Source: Photobacterium frigidiphilum (GTDB lineage Bacteria > Pseudomonadota > Gammaproteobacteria > Enterobacterales > Vibrionaceae). Taken from it: a DNA stretch of 64,000 bases. Where the stretch lies: positions 186,001 to 250,000 of the forward strand of contig NZ_PYMJ01000005.1 in the NCBI RefSeq assembly GCF_003025615.1, given 5' to 3'. Positions 30,454-41,028 of this stretch are shown piece by piece. Positions within the stretch are counted from its first letter, which is position 1. Every line of letters begins with the position of its first letter. The translations under genes and the position numbers were made by a program. The notes below the pieces were generated by a model. That model was not told the origin of the DNA and ran no database searches. It saw only the letters and a list, made by a program, of their open reading frames with translations.

Positions 30454-31671
30454 ATGACAATGGAACATAAAGTAGAACGTAAATTATTCGATGAGGTAAT
30501 GGTACCTTGTTATTCCCCTATGCAGATTATTCCAGTGAAGGGACAAGGTGCTCGAATTTGGGATCAAGACGATCGCGAATATATCGACTTTGCCGGTGGT
30601 ATTGCCGTGAGTTGTTTAGGGCATTGTCATCCAGTGATGGTTAATGCACTTAAGTCGCAAGCTGAAAAGTTATGGCACTTAAGTAATGTGATGACTAACG
30701 AACCAGCATTACGTCTTGCTAAGAAGTTAACCGAGCACAGCTTTGCTGAAAAAGTATTTTTTGCAAACTCAGGTGCAGAAGCTAACGAAGCGGCATTGAA
30801 GTTAGCGCGTCGTTATGCGGTTGATAAATTTGGTCCTGAAAAATCAGAAATTATCGCGTTCAATCAAGGTTTCCATGGTCGTACATTCTTTACGGTAACC
30901 GTTGGCGGTCAAGCAGCTTACTCCGATGGTTTTGGTCCTAAACCGCAAGCTATTTCCCATATTCCATATAACGACCTTTCGGCTCTGGCTGAGATCATGT
31001 CAGATCGCACGTGTGCAATTATGATGGAACCGCTTCAAGGGGAAGGTGGAATTATCTCGCCAACCTCTGAGTTTGTGCAAGGTGTTCGTGAACTGTGTGA
31101 TAAGCACAACGCGCTATTAATCTTTGATGAAGTACAAACGGGTAATGGGCGTACTGGTAATTTCTATGCTTACCAAGGTCTGGGTGTAACACCTGATATC
31201 TTAAGCACTGCAAAATCATTAGGTGGCGGTTTCCCAATTGGTGCAATGCTGACAACGACAGCATTGGCTGAACATATGAAAGTCGGCACCCACGGTTCAA
31301 CGTATGGCGGTAACCCATTGGCGTGTGCTGTTGCTGAAGCGGTTGTTGATGAAGTCTCTAAACCAGAAGTACTCGCAGGCGTTAAAGAGCGTGAGCAGTG
31401 GTTCCGTGATGCGCTTGAGCAAATCAATGCTAAGTACCCAATCTTTGCCGAAGTGCGTGGTAAAGGCTTATTACTCGGTGCTGCGCTAAATGAAGAATGG
31501 CAGGGGCGTGCGCGTGATGTATTGCTTGCTGCTGTTGAAGAAGGGCTAATGGTATTGGTTGCAGGCACTAACGTTGTTCGCTTCACGCCATCACTGGTGA
31601 TTGATAAAGCTGACGTTGATGAAGGCATGGCGCGTTTAGAACGGGCTATTGCTAAGCTTTATAATAAATAA
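30454..31671 (+). CDS. astC: Succinylornithine/acetylornithine aminotransferase (AstC/ArgD)
   Basis: This class III PLP aminotransferase transfers the delta-amino group of succinylornithine or acetylornithine to 2-oxoglutarate. The 405-residue protein has [29 protein letters not shown], the cofactor aspartate in [14 protein letters not shown] and the Schiff-base lysine in [16 protein letters not shown]. The name astC follows from co-location with astA and astD. Because no separate argD is in the arg cluster, it may also serve arginine synthesis, as such enzymes do. The ATG at 30454 sits 6 bases after AAGGAT; a GTG lies one codon before it. Confidence 0.9.
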   Translation: MTMEHKVERKLFDEVMVPCYSPMQIIPVKGQGARIWDQDDREYIDFAGGIAVSCLGHCHPVMVNALKSQAEKLWHLSNVMTNEPALRLAKKLTEHSFAEKVFFANSGAEANEAALKLARRYAVDKFGPEKSEIIAFNQGFHGRTFFTVTVGGQAAYSDGFGPKPQAISHIPYNDLSALAEIMSDRTCAIMMEPLQGEGGIISPTSEFVQGVRELCDKHNALLIFDEVQTGNGRTGNFYAYQGLGVTPDILSTAKSLGGGFPIGAMLTTTALAEHMKVGTHGSTYGGNPLACAVAEAVVDEVSKPEVLAGVKEREQWFRDALEQINAKYPIFAEVRGKGLLLGAALNEEWQGRARDVLLAAVEEGLMVLVAGTNVVRFTPSLVIDKADVDEGMARLERAIAKLYNK

Positions 31672-31691
31672 GTCGTATCAAAATATATATC

Positions 31692-31878
31692 AGCAGTTAG
31701 CGTATTCATTTAACTGCTTCATACAGTGGCTAGCAGGAGCTTGGCCACTGTTGCTTACTCAATACTGCAGATAGCGACATGCTGTGTGCCCCTGTTTTTT
31801 TCTTGTTTATCTTACAAGCGAGAGAAGGGAAGTGAGTAGGTTTACCCATTCAATTTATAGATAGCGACCCTGTCGCTA
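31692..31878 (+). other. Three stem-loops between astC and astA
   Basis: The 228-base gap holds AGCAGTTA / TAACTGCT (31692-31718), CAGTGGC / GCCACTG (31724-31750) and TAGCGAC / GTCGCTA with a 3-base loop (31862-31878). The last lies just before the astA ribosome site AGGAGGG (31888-31894). None has a T-run, so they may stabilise or process mRNA rather than end it. ATAGCGAC also occurs alone at 31771-31778. Confidence 0.5.
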
Positions 31879-31899
31879 CCTGCATCAGGAGGGAGTTCG

Positions 31900-32916
31900 A
31901 TGCTGGTTATTCGTCCTATTACCGAAGCCGATTACCCGGCGCTTATGCGCTGTGCGGAAGAATCTGGCCATGGTTTCACGTCATTACCTGTTAACGAAGA
32001 AATGCTGCGTAACAGGATTGCACACTCAGTTGAAAGCTTCGGCAAAGAAGTAACCGAACCGGGAACGGAAGGCTACTTGATGGTTGCGGAAGATACGGAA
32101 ACGGGTGAGGTTGCAGGAACAACGGCAATAGAGGCTGCAATTGGTCTTGATAATCCTTTCTATACCTATCACCTCAGCACGGTTGTTCATGCCTCGCGTC
32201 GTTTAGGCGTGCATAACGTTGTAAAAGTGCTGACGTTTGGTAATAACTATACGGGTAACAGTGAGTTGTGCACCTTGTTTCTTCGCCCTGAGTGGCGTCA
32301 AGGTTTGAATGGTCGTTTGCTGTCTAAATGTCGCTTCTTGATGATGGCAGAGCATCGCCATCGCTTCTCTGAAACCGTCTTAGCAGAAATGCGTGGCGTA
32401 TCCGATGACGAGGGGAATTCCCCGTTCTGGCATTGGCTAAAAGAGCATTTTTTCTCTATTGATTTTACGCATGCTGATTACTTAACGGGAATTGGTGCAA
32501 AAGGCTTCATTGCTGATTTAATGCCAAAGCTACCGATTTACGTCAGCTTACTGAGTCCTGAAGCACAAGCAGTGATTGGACAGGTACATGAAAAAACCCG
32601 CCCAGCATTACGTTTATTAGAAAAAGAAGGCTTCTGTTGCCGCGGTTATGTCGACATTTTTGATGCCGGTCCAACGGTTGAATGTGACGTACGTAATATT
32701 GAATCGGTACGCCACTCGATCACGTGTACCGTTGAGGTAGGTGAACATCACAGTGGAAAAAATTTCATCATCAGCAATGGCTCATTTGATGGCTTCCGAG
32801 CTGTGGTGGGCAAAGTGAATGTTGATGAAGAGAACAATATCGCGCAGATTACCACTGAAATGGCAGCGGCTCTGCAAGTGAAAAATGGCGATCATGTTCG
32901 TTTAATCGAACAGTAA
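31900..32916 (+). CDS. astA: Arginine N-succinyltransferase AstA
   Basis: AstA transfers succinyl from succinyl-CoA to arginine, the first step of the AST pathway that degrades arginine to glutamate and succinate. The 338-residue protein starts MLVIRPITEADYPALMRCAE in the GNAT-like fold and contains TELCTLFLRP-type (here SELCTLFLRPEWR), LSKCRFLMMAEHRHRF, FDAGPTVECDV and HSITCTVEV, all characteristic. AGGAGGG lies 5 bases before the start. It is between astC and astD. Confidence 0.95.
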   Translation: MLVIRPITEADYPALMRCAEESGHGFTSLPVNEEMLRNRIAHSVESFGKEVTEPGTEGYLMVAEDTETGEVAGTTAIEAAIGLDNPFYTYHLSTVVHASRRLGVHNVVKVLTFGNNYTGNSELCTLFLRPEWRQGLNGRLLSKCRFLMMAEHRHRFSETVLAEMRGVSDDEGNSPFWHWLKEHFFSIDFTHADYLTGIGAKGFIADLMPKLPIYVSLLSPEAQAVIGQVHEKTRPALRLLEKEGFCCRGYVDIFDAGPTVECDVRNIESVRHSITCTVEVGEHHSGKNFIISNGSFDGFRAVVGKVNVDEENNIAQITTEMAAALQVKNGDHVRLIEQ

Positions 32917-32955
32917 GCCGAGCGGTAACAGCGACTACAGTATTCAGTTATTTAA

Positions 32956-34516
<1,561 letters not shown>

Positions 34517-34551
34517 CACAATACTAATTCAGCAAACGGGACGGATTCATC

Positions 34552-35343
34552 ATGGAAAGAGTGGAACAATTGTTTAACGCCTTATGGCAAGACTATACCC
34601 AGCGTCTTTGTCCATCTGCAGAGCAAGTACATGCACTATTGACCGAAGATGAACCTTTACTCAATGATCATATTGCGTTGCGTACCTTTAACTTACCTAA
34701 GGTGGGGCTAGATAAACTGGCGGCCCCTTTTATTGCTATTGGCTACAAACCTTGTGGTCAATACCGCTTTGAAGCCAAGAAGCTGTATGCCGAGCATTTT
34801 GAACATCCCAACCCAGCGGCCCCTAAGGTGTTTATTAGTGAGTTGATGGTAGGGCAGTGTTCAGCGCAATTACAGCAAGCACTACGCGAGTTAGTTGACC
34901 AAGCGCCTGAAGCGGCATTGCGTGATCCGTCATTCCTCTATGGTGGACGGTTATGGGATATCGACTCTGAGACGTATGAGATGCTCGCGGCTGAAAGTGA
35001 ATATGCAGGGTGGGTGGCAGCGCATGGTTTTGGTGCCAATCACTTTACGGTTAGCATTAATCAGCTTGAGCAATTTACGGAAGTACGTGATGTTAATCAT
35101 TTACTGCGTCATAACGGTTTTGCGATTAATGAATCTGGTGGGGAAGTGAAAGGCGATCCTGAAGTGATGTTAGAGCAGTCATCGACCATGGCAGATAAAG
35201 TTGCAGTGGGTTTTCTTGATGGTGTAAAACACATTCCGGGTGGTTTTTACGAGTTTGCCAAGCGCTATCCGCAAGTTGATGGCGAGCTATACGGTGGGTT
35301 TGTAGAAGCCTCTGCCGATAAGATTTTTGAGAGCACCAACTAA
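34552..35343 (+). CDS. DUF1338 family protein, putative Fe(II)-dependent oxygenase/decarboxylase
   Basis: The 263-residue protein matches what I know of DUF1338, whose members include HglS of Pseudomonas putida, a non-haem iron 2-oxoadipate dioxygenase/decarboxylase, and YdcJ. Likely metal ligands are His in NDHIALRTF (about residue 42), His in GANHFTVSI (about 164) and Glu in PGGFYEFAKRY (about 231). The HglS fold is related to glyoxalase/vicinal-oxygen-chelate proteins. It is 87 bases after astD and no terminator intervenes, so it is likely co-transcribed with the AST genes. Its substrate is not known; a keto-acid derived from arginine or ornithine is one guess. Confidence 0.8.
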   Translation: MERVEQLFNALWQDYTQRLCPSAEQVHALLTEDEPLLNDHIALRTFNLPKVGLDKLAAPFIAIGYKPCGQYRFEAKKLYAEHFEHPNPAAPKVFISELMVGQCSAQLQQALRELVDQAPEAALRDPSFLYGGRLWDIDSETYEMLAAESEYAGWVAAHGFGANHFTVSINQLEQFTEVRDVNHLLRHNGFAINESGGEVKGDPEVMLEQSSTMADKVAVGFLDGVKHIPGGFYEFAKRYPQVDGELYGGFVEASADKIFESTN

Positions 35344-35383
35344 CCGCTAATTGGTTAGCGGTGGTTATTATTAATATTGATTA

Positions 35384-35411
35384 AGCAGCGACGTTGGTCG
35401 CTGCTTTTTTA
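35384..35411 (+). terminator. Rho-independent terminator after the ast/DUF1338 unit
   Basis: GCAGCGAC (35385-35392) and GTCGCTGC (35397-35404) form a stem with a GTTG loop, followed by a T-run. A smaller hairpin, CCGCTAA / TTAGCGG, lies just before it (35344-35361). Confidence 0.9.
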
Positions 35412-35414
35412 ATG

Positions 35415-35603
35415 TTAGCTATCTAAGGTATTTGCCCATAGCTCACCGTTATCGGTGCTGTGATGACGTCGGCTGAAATTGGTTTGTTGCTCGAGGTAAT
35501 GACGTTGATCACTGAACCCTGTCATTTCAACTGTTGTGGGAAACGAAGTAATGATAGTGGGCGTTGGTAGGTGTGTATTTGGCGCAAAGCGTTCGATATC
35601 CAT
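35415..35603 (-). CDS. Possible small hypothetical protein
   Basis: A 62-codon minus-strand frame starts MDIERFAPNTHLPTPTIITS and ends directly beside the ast terminator. I recognise no family or membrane segment. In favour: on the minus strand, TTGCCA about 60 bases upstream and TATATT nearer the start could form promoter elements, and GAGAC lies 9 bases before the ATG. Against: low-complexity content and a short frame in an otherwise empty gap. It is listed as a weak candidate. Confidence 0.25.
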   Translation of the reverse strand: MDIERFAPNTHLPTPTIITSFPTTVEMTGFSDQRHYLEQQTNFSRRHHSTDNGELWANTLDS

Positions 35604-35802
35604 ATCAGACGTCTCAATATAAAAGCATGTGCATAATGTAGCACTCTTTCAGAGCATGGCAAGTGAATTGATTGTGATGAGAACGACAAAATATGCCTTT
35701 GAGGGATTAATCATGCATTGTGTTAATCGCAGGGTGTTATTGGACTAGGGTCGGAAGGGAAATAGTTACCGTGCTGTGAGTCTATATAACAAACAGAGAT
35801 AT
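35604..35802. other. Rest of the intergenic region before crp
   Basis: Together with the preceding weak small frame this makes a gap of about 500 bases between the DUF1338 gene and crp. It holds the possible minus-strand promoter elements described for the small frame and the approach to the crp terminator. No other gene or repeat was recognised. Confidence 0.4.
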
Positions 35803-35827
35803 AAAAAAAGCCGCTCAAAGCGGCTTT
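35803..35827 (-). terminator. Rho-independent terminator after crp
   Basis: On the minus strand GCCGCT pairs with AGCGGC (35810-35824) and seven T follow. It lies about 25 bases after the crp stop. Confidence 0.88.
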
Positions 35828-35851
35828 ATTAGAAAGGTAATTTATGGATGT

Positions 35852-36484
35852 TTAGCGAGTGCCGTAAACAACAATAGTTTTACCATGAGCAGAGATAAGG
35901 TTCTGCTCTTCTAGCATCTTAAGAATACGACCGACTGTTTCACGAGAACAACCAACGATCTGGCCGATTTCTTGACGAGTGATCTTAATCTGCATACCGT
36001 CTGGGTGAGTCATCGCGTCAGGCTGCTTAGCAAGGTTTAGCAATGTCTGTGCGATACGGCCTGTAACATCTAAGAATGCAAGGTCACCTACTTTCTGGCT
36101 AGTCACTTGTAAGCGAGTTGCCATCTGAGAAGATAGACGCATTAAAATGTCAGGGTTAACCTGAATAAGTTGACGGAATTTCTTGAAAGAAATTTCAGCC
36201 ACTTCACAAGGTGATTTTGCACGTACCCATGCAGTACGTTCTTGGTCTTCTTCAAATAGACCAAGCTCACCAATGAAGTCACCTTGATTAAGGTAAGAAA
36301 GGATCATTTCTTTACCTTCTTCATCTTTAATCAATACGGCAACAGAGCCTTTCACGATGTAATAAAGCGTTTCTGCTTTTTCGCCAGCATGAATCAAAGT
36401 ACTTTTTGAAGGGTACTTGTGGATGTGGCAATGGGAAAGAAACCACTCTAGAGTAGGATCTGTTTGAGGTTTACCTGGTACCAT
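35852..36484 (-). CDS. crp: cAMP receptor protein CRP
   Basis: CRP binds cAMP and regulates carbon-source and many other genes. The 210-residue protein, the same length as in E. coli, has the cyclic-nucleotide pocket ([21 protein letters not shown]), a long dimer helix and the helix-turn-helix with recognition helix [15 protein letters not shown] near residues 179-193. It starts [20 protein letters not shown]. It is divergent from yhfA with a CRP site in between, as in E. coli. Confidence 0.97.
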   Translation of the reverse strand: MVPGKPQTDPTLEWFLSHCHIHKYPSKSTLIHAGEKAETLYYIVKGSVAVLIKDEEGKEMILSYLNQGDFIGELGLFEEDQERTAWVRAKSPCEVAEISFKKFRQLIQVNPDILMRLSSQMATRLQVTSQKVGDLAFLDVTGRIAQTLLNLAKQPDAMTHPDGMQIKITRQEIGQIVGCSRETVGRILKMLEEQNLISAHGKTIVVYGTR

Positions 36485-36691
36485 ATTACTAACTTCCTCT
36501 GCGTTTGTTGCCCAACAACGACATCCCTATAGTTTGACGGTGGGCCTAACAATAGTATTGTTCGCTGATTAGGATATTCATTCAGCCGCTGTGCTGCAAG
36601 CTAACCTGAATAATTACCCTTGAGTTTATCTTTTTTCGACGGGCATTTCTTGATATTGATCTATCTGGAGCCGTCATTTGGTACTCATAAG

Positions 36692-36707
36692 TGTGCACAT
36701 GATCACA
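36692..36707. promoter_or_regulatory. CRP-binding site between crp and yhfA
   Basis: TGTGC-ACATGA-TCACA matches the CRP motif TGTGA-N6-TCACA at 9 of 10 conserved bases. It lies about 27 bases before the yhfA start and 208 upstream of crp. In E. coli CRP controls its own gene through a divergent site here, so autoregulation is plausible. Confidence 0.7.
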
Positions 36708-36733
36708 CAGTCATTAGTTAATTGGAGAATGCG

Positions 36734-37138
36734 ATGAAATCACGCGTGAAATGGGTAGAAGGAATGACTTTTCTTGCTCAATCAAATTCGGGTCATAGTG
36801 TTGTGATGGACGGTAATGGTGGCGAAAAAGCACCAAGCCCAATGGAACTCGTTTTGATGGCTGCTGGTGGATGTAGCTCGGTAGATGTCGTCGACGGATT
36901 AAAATCTGCGGGACAAAAAATCACAGCCTGTGAAGCACAAATTGACGCCGAACGCCGAGAGCAATCACCTAAATTATTTACCGGTGCAAATTTGCATTTT
37001 GTCGTAACAGGCTATGATTTGGATGAATCGCTGGTGGCTAAAGCGGTTAGTGATTCATTAGAAAAGTATTGCTCAGTGTGCTTAATGTTAGGGAAAGGGG
37101 TTGAATTAACCCATTCCTATGAGGTCGTTAACGCCTAA
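36734..37138 (+). CDS. yhfA: OsmC-family protein YhfA
   Basis: The 134-residue protein belongs to the OsmC/Ohr fold, with APSPMELVLMAAGGCSSVDVV and the paired later cysteine in EKYCSVCLMLGKGVELTHSY, both usual in YhfA. OsmC-like proteins reduce organic peroxides through two cysteines, but YhfA has no firm assigned role. The ATG at 36734 has TTGGAG 6 bases before it, so the longer TTG frame at 36722 is rejected. It is divergent from crp as in E. coli and probably CRP-regulated. Confidence 0.9.
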   Translation: MKSRVKWVEGMTFLAQSNSGHSVVMDGNGGEKAPSPMELVLMAAGGCSSVDVVDGLKSAGQKITACEAQIDAERREQSPKLFTGANLHFVVTGYDLDESLVAKAVSDSLEKYCSVCLMLGKGVELTHSYEVVNA

Positions 37139-37214
37139 AAAAATCGAGTAACGGACTGATAGTACCGTTACTCATTTTTAGCTTTTACTGCTTGTCAGGT
37201 TTTACTGACTTTGT

Positions 37215-38084
37215 TTAACCGACTTTGCCGGTATCAATCAGTTGCTGGATGAGTGGACGAACAATAAGCTCCATCGCAAAGCTCATCTTTCCGCCAGGCA
37301 CAACCAAAGTATTGTGGCGTGACATGAATGAGCCTTGAATCATCGACAGTAAATAAGGGAAATCGACATTTTCGATACCACGGAATCGGATCACCACAAA
37401 ACTTTCATCTAAGCTAGGTATTCCCTTGGCGCTAAATGGGTTTGATGTGTCTACAGTAGGGACGCGCTGAAAGTTAATGTGAGTACGAGAGAATTGCGGC
37501 GTGATGTAATTAAGATAGTCGTCCATTGATCTGACGATTGATTCCATTACGGCTTCACGTGAATGACCGCGATCACGGGTATCGCGAACGATTTTTTGAA
37601 TCCACTCTAAGTTTACAATCGGTACCATGCCGATTAGCAAATCAACGTGTTCAGCCGCATTTACCTCACCATCAACCACACCACCGTGTAAACCTTCATA
37701 GAATAAGACATCGGTATTTTCAGGTAGCTTTTGCCATGGGGTAAAGGAGCCCGGCATTTGATTGTATGGTACGGCTTCATCGAATGTGTGCAAGTAACGT
37801 CGGAACTGACCGCTACCATCATCGCCATATTGGCGAAAGAATTTTTCGAGTTGCGGAAAGTCGTTGGCCTCAGGACCAAAGTAACTGATATGACGACCTT
37901 GCTCTTTCGCTTTGCGAATTTCAACATCCATTTCTGGACGGGTATAACGATGGAAGCTGTCGCCTTCAAGCCACGAGGCATTGATGTTCATCATATTGAA
38001 CATTTTACGAAAAGCTTCAGAGGTGGTGGTGGTTCCCGCACCAGACGACCCTGTCACTGCAATAATGGGGTGTTTTGCAGACAT
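37215..38084 (-). CDS. prkB: Phosphoribulokinase-like protein PrkB
   Basis: The 289-residue protein has a P-loop GSSGAGTTTTSEAF near the N-terminus, ASWLEGDSFHRYTRPEMD, VLFYEGLHGGV and a RDTRDRGHS segment, all as in E. coli PrkB, which belongs to the phosphoribulokinase/uridine kinase family. The organism has no Calvin cycle genes in view, so a true ribulose 5-phosphate role is unproven. Order yheT-yheU-prkB-yhfA-crp is that of E. coli. Confidence 0.9.
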   Translation of the reverse strand: MSAKHPIIAVTGSSGAGTTTTSEAFRKMFNMMNINASWLEGDSFHRYTRPEMDVEIRKAKEQGRHISYFGPEANDFPQLEKFFRQYGDDGSGQFRRYLHTFDEAVPYNQMPGSFTPWQKLPENTDVLFYEGLHGGVVDGEVNAAEHVDLLIGMVPIVNLEWIQKIVRDTRDRGHSREAVMESIVRSMDDYLNYITPQFSRTHINFQRVPTVDTSNPFSAKGIPSLDESFVVIRFRGIENVDFPYLLSMIQGSFMSRHNTLVVPGGKMSFAMELIVRPLIQQLIDTGKVG

Positions 38085-38205
38085 GAAATATCCTGTCGTT
38101 AAGATTACGCTACAAGTTATTAACAGGGTGTTAAGTCTAGGTCAAGATAAAGTCGTTCTCAAATATTGAAACTGCTATCAGTCGCATATCTTGAGTTGTT
38201 AATGA

Positions 38206-38421
38206 TTACCCCAGTTCGCTACGTAATTTAATATCGACAGATTCATGCAATTCAGAGAATACTATCACGATATCCCCCGCATCTAATTGCTGGCGAACAT
38301 GCTGTACTTTTTGCTCCATGGTGAGTTCATTATCACCGTAATCAGTGCCTTCACGTAGAACAAAATGTTCAATCAAGCTAGTAAGTGTCTCTGGGGTAAG
38401 GTCTTGCCAAGGTATAATCAT
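38206..38421 (-). CDS. yheU: YheU family protein
   Basis: The 71-residue product starts [20 protein letters not shown] and continues [19 protein letters not shown], the conserved YheU (UPF0270) pattern, similar in length to the E. coli protein (72). Function is unknown. The ATG at 38421 is chosen because the family starts MIIPW; an in-frame GTG three codons upstream exists. It lies between yheT and prkB on the same strand. Confidence 0.88.
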   Translation of the reverse strand: MIIPWQDLTPETLTSLIEHFVLREGTDYGDNELTMEQKVQHVRQQLDAGDIVIVFSELHESVDIKLRSELG

Positions 38422-38502
38422 AATGCGCACAAAAGAGAAGGTGATTTAAGCTGACTATTTTATCAGTTGTTTCAGTCAGCTGTTAGGCTTCAGCGCTAGG
38501 TT

Positions 38503-39465
38503 TTAGCTTATATGTCGATGAAACCATTCAGGCACTGTTTTTTCTAACCAAAAATCAGGATTTCGCCACGAACCAGACACAAAGCCAACATGCCCACCAT
38601 TAGGCGTTAAGTGGTAATCCACGTGAGAAGGCAGTGGTTGTGCCGGAATAACCGCTTCGGTCATGAAAGGGTCGTCTTTGGCGTGAATAACACGCAGCGG
38701 AATTTTGACGTGTTGTAATTTATCAATACCACTGCATTGTTGATAGTAATCAGCCGCATCTTTAAAACCATGCAAAGGGGCGGTGACCAGTTCATCAAAT
38801 TGCCATAACGACTGAATTTTTTCGACTTGTTGTGGACCAATCGGCATTTCATCGGGTAGGTTCGTAATCTTTTTGATTAGATTTTTTTTCATCGAATTTA
38901 ATAAATATTGCTGATAAACCTTAGAAAACCCTTGTTGGATTCGTTCTGAACATGACGCTAAATTTAATGGCGGTGAAATAACTTGTGCAGCTGTGAGTCC
39001 AGATTGGTCACCTTTGGCGGCTAAATAGTTCACCAGCATATTGCCACCTAGCGAGATCCCAACGGCAAAAAAGGGTCGGTTAGGAAATTGTTGTTTTAGC
39101 CATTGGATAAAAAATGTGGCGTCATTGATCTCACCTGAATGATAACTACGAGGCTGACGATTAATCTCACCACTGCAACCCCGAAAGTGCATCATTACCC
39201 CTAGCCAATTTTGTTGTTTTGCAGCGTGCAATAAACCATTGGCATACGGACTACAGAAACTACCCTCCAAACCATGAAAAAGGATCATTAAGGGCTGCTG
39301 GTGATCGTTATTGGGTTGCTCTGTCCATGCTAAATCCAAAAAGTCCCCATCGGGTGTTTCGAGCCGCTGAGTAACGGGCGTAAACAATGGCTTGCGGCGA
39401 ATAAAACGCGGCAATAGGGTTTGAAGGTGCGCGTTCTTGAGACCGCTCGCTGGCTTAAAAGGCAT
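38503..39465 (-). CDS. yheT: Alpha/beta hydrolase YheT
   Basis: The 320-residue protein has LILFHGLEGSFCSPYANGL-like (MILFHGLEGSFCSPY) oxyanion region, the nucleophile elbow GISLGGNML, a late aspartate in HAKDDPFM and the histidine in GGHVGFV, completing a Ser-Asp-His triad. It matches the YheT/ABHD1-type esterase family, whose substrate is unknown. It lies 15 bases after the MocR gene here, whereas in E. coli it follows yheS more closely. Confidence 0.9.
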   Translation of the reverse strand: MPFKPASGLKNAHLQTLLPRFIRRKPLFTPVTQRLETPDGDFLDLAWTEQPNNDHQQPLMILFHGLEGSFCSPYANGLLHAAKQQNWLGVMMHFRGCSGEINRQPRSYHSGEINDATFFIQWLKQQFPNRPFFAVGISLGGNMLVNYLAAKGDQSGLTAAQVISPPLNLASCSERIQQGFSKVYQQYLLNSMKKNLIKKITNLPDEMPIGPQQVEKIQSLWQFDELVTAPLHGFKDAADYYQQCSGIDKLQHVKIPLRVIHAKDDPFMTEAVIPAQPLPSHVDYHLTPNGGHVGFVSGSWRNPDFWLEKTVPEWFHRHIS

Positions 39466-39480
39466 AGGGTTCTCCGCTTA

Positions 39481-40881
39481 TCAGAGCGTGAAATCGTGTA
39501 TGGGATCTTTTTCAAGTAACTCAGAAAGTATAAGCAACCCTTGCTCCAACTTCCTATGCGTATACGGTGCACTAATGGCAAGTCTAATCGCTGGCGGAAT
39601 GGTACTGCCTGGTGGTGAGAATAATTCTCCTGATTTCACCACGACACCTTGCTGATTAGCTGCTTGAACAAAGTCACTTAAGAGCCAATAGTCGGGCAAT
39701 GTCAGCCACACATGAAAGCTGTGAGGGCTATGTTGAATATCGAAGCGTCCAAGGTGTTGAGCCACGAGTTGCTGACGCTGAGTAATATCAGTACGTATTT
39801 GATGCAAGATACGATCAGCATCCCCGCTAATAATCAACTCACAGGCGATGCCCGTCAGCAAAGGGCTGATCATTAAGCTGTGATTATGTAAGGCTGCGTT
39901 TAAGCGTTTTTGTAATCGAGTGGGTACTTGAATATAACCAAGGCGTAATCCTGGTGCTAAACATTTAGATAGCCCACCAATATGGATCACTTGCTCTGAA
40001 TCGATGTTCACCATTGGTGTGGGGCGCTCAGTCGGCAATAGCCCATTCACGTCGTCTTCAACAAATAATACTTGGTGCTGTTGGCAGATCGCGAGGATGT
40101 CTTGGCGGCGTTGCTCGCCCATCGTTACTGTTGTTGGGTTTTGTAAGGTTGGGGTGCTGTAGATAATACGAGGTTGATACAAACGGCAAGCGGCTTCTAA
40201 GCTTGCAGGTATGAGCCCTTCTTCGTCCATTTCGACAGGTTTTATTGATATTTGTTGCTGGCGTGCCAAGCTTAAAAACCCAGGATATGAAACGTGCTCA
40301 ACCAATACCGTATCACCACTACGACAAAAGGCTGCGAGTACTAATTGGGCTGCATGTTGCCCGCCTGATGTAAAATGTACACGTTGTGGGTCAAGTTCAA
40401 ATCCTTTCTGCTGTAACCAATTACACACAATGTCACGGTGCTCGGTTAACCCCTGAGGATCTTGATACAACATCATTTGATTCAGCTGCTCAGGATGCGC
40501 GGCGATATTTGCCATCGCTTGTTTGAGCATATCTGAACGATCAAGGCGTGGGGGAATGTTGTAGCCGAAATTACATTCCTCTTCTTCTTGTTCTGAATAG
40601 TTGTAAACCCAGCTTGGCTGATTCGCCTGACACACATAAGTGCCTGCGCCTATACGTGCTTCGATCAGACCTCGTCGTTCAGCCTCTGCATAAGCACGGG
40701 TAACCGTACCGACAGTAACAGCTAGCTGATCCGCTAATGCGCGATGGGTGGGTAATTTACTACCAGCTTGTAATTGCCCTGAGTCAATTTGCTGTGCAAT
40801 TGCATCGGCAACTTGGCGGTAGATAGGATCACTTTTGTGCTCACTGGTATTGGGTACTAATACAATATTCATAATTGTCAT
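39481..40881 (-). CDS. MocR-type regulator (GntR winged helix fused to PLP aminotransferase-like domain)
   Basis: The N-terminal winged helix (residues to about 85: DPIYRQVADAIAQQIDSGQL, LPTHRALADQLAVTVGTVTR) is followed by a class I aminotransferase-like domain with the PLP lysine in HIGGLSKCLAPGLRLGYI. MocR proteins sense PLP adducts or amine ligands. The start at 40881 gives 466 residues; the extension to 40983 is not favoured because it would cross the operator. It is divergent from a LysE-type exporter with a perfect palindrome between. The effector is unknown. Confidence 0.88.
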   Translation of the reverse strand: MTIMNIVLVPNTSEHKSDPIYRQVADAIAQQIDSGQLQAGSKLPTHRALADQLAVTVGTVTRAYAEAERRGLIEARIGAGTYVCQANQPSWVYNYSEQEEEECNFGYNIPPRLDRSDMLKQAMANIAAHPEQLNQMMLYQDPQGLTEHRDIVCNWLQQKGFELDPQRVHFTSGGQHAAQLVLAAFCRSGDTVLVEHVSYPGFLSLARQQQISIKPVEMDEEGLIPASLEAACRLYQPRIIYSTPTLQNPTTVTMGEQRRQDILAICQQHQVLFVEDDVNGLLPTERPTPMVNIDSEQVIHIGGLSKCLAPGLRLGYIQVPTRLQKRLNAALHNHSLMISPLLTGIACELIISGDADRILHQIRTDITQRQQLVAQHLGRFDIQHSPHSFHVWLTLPDYWLLSDFVQAANQQGVVVKSGELFSPPGSTIPPAIRLAISAPYTHRKLEQGLLILSELLEKDPIHDFTL

Positions 40882-40966
40882 GGTGACAATAAACCTTTTG
40901 ATCACTGCTAAGCCAACTGTTAGGGTTGATTGTGCATGAAAAACAATCAAAATACAAAACCCAGAC

Positions 40967-40986
40967 AAATTGTATCGGTACAATTT
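40967..40986. promoter_or_regulatory. Palindromic operator between mocR and lysE genes
   Basis: AAATTGTA-TCGG-TACAATTT is a perfect 8-base inverted repeat with a 4-base centre. It lies between the divergent starts at 40881 and 41029, the usual place for a MocR operator controlling itself and the exporter. Confidence 0.7.
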
Positions 40987-41028
40987 GCATGGGTTGGTAA
41001 TGAGTCATGAATCAGGAGGGTGACAGTG

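Noticed and set aside
35607..35614. Isolated perfect met box AGACGTCT
   Set aside because: MetJ needs at least two adjacent boxes; neighbouring 8-mers do not match, and no methionine gene is close. Chance match.
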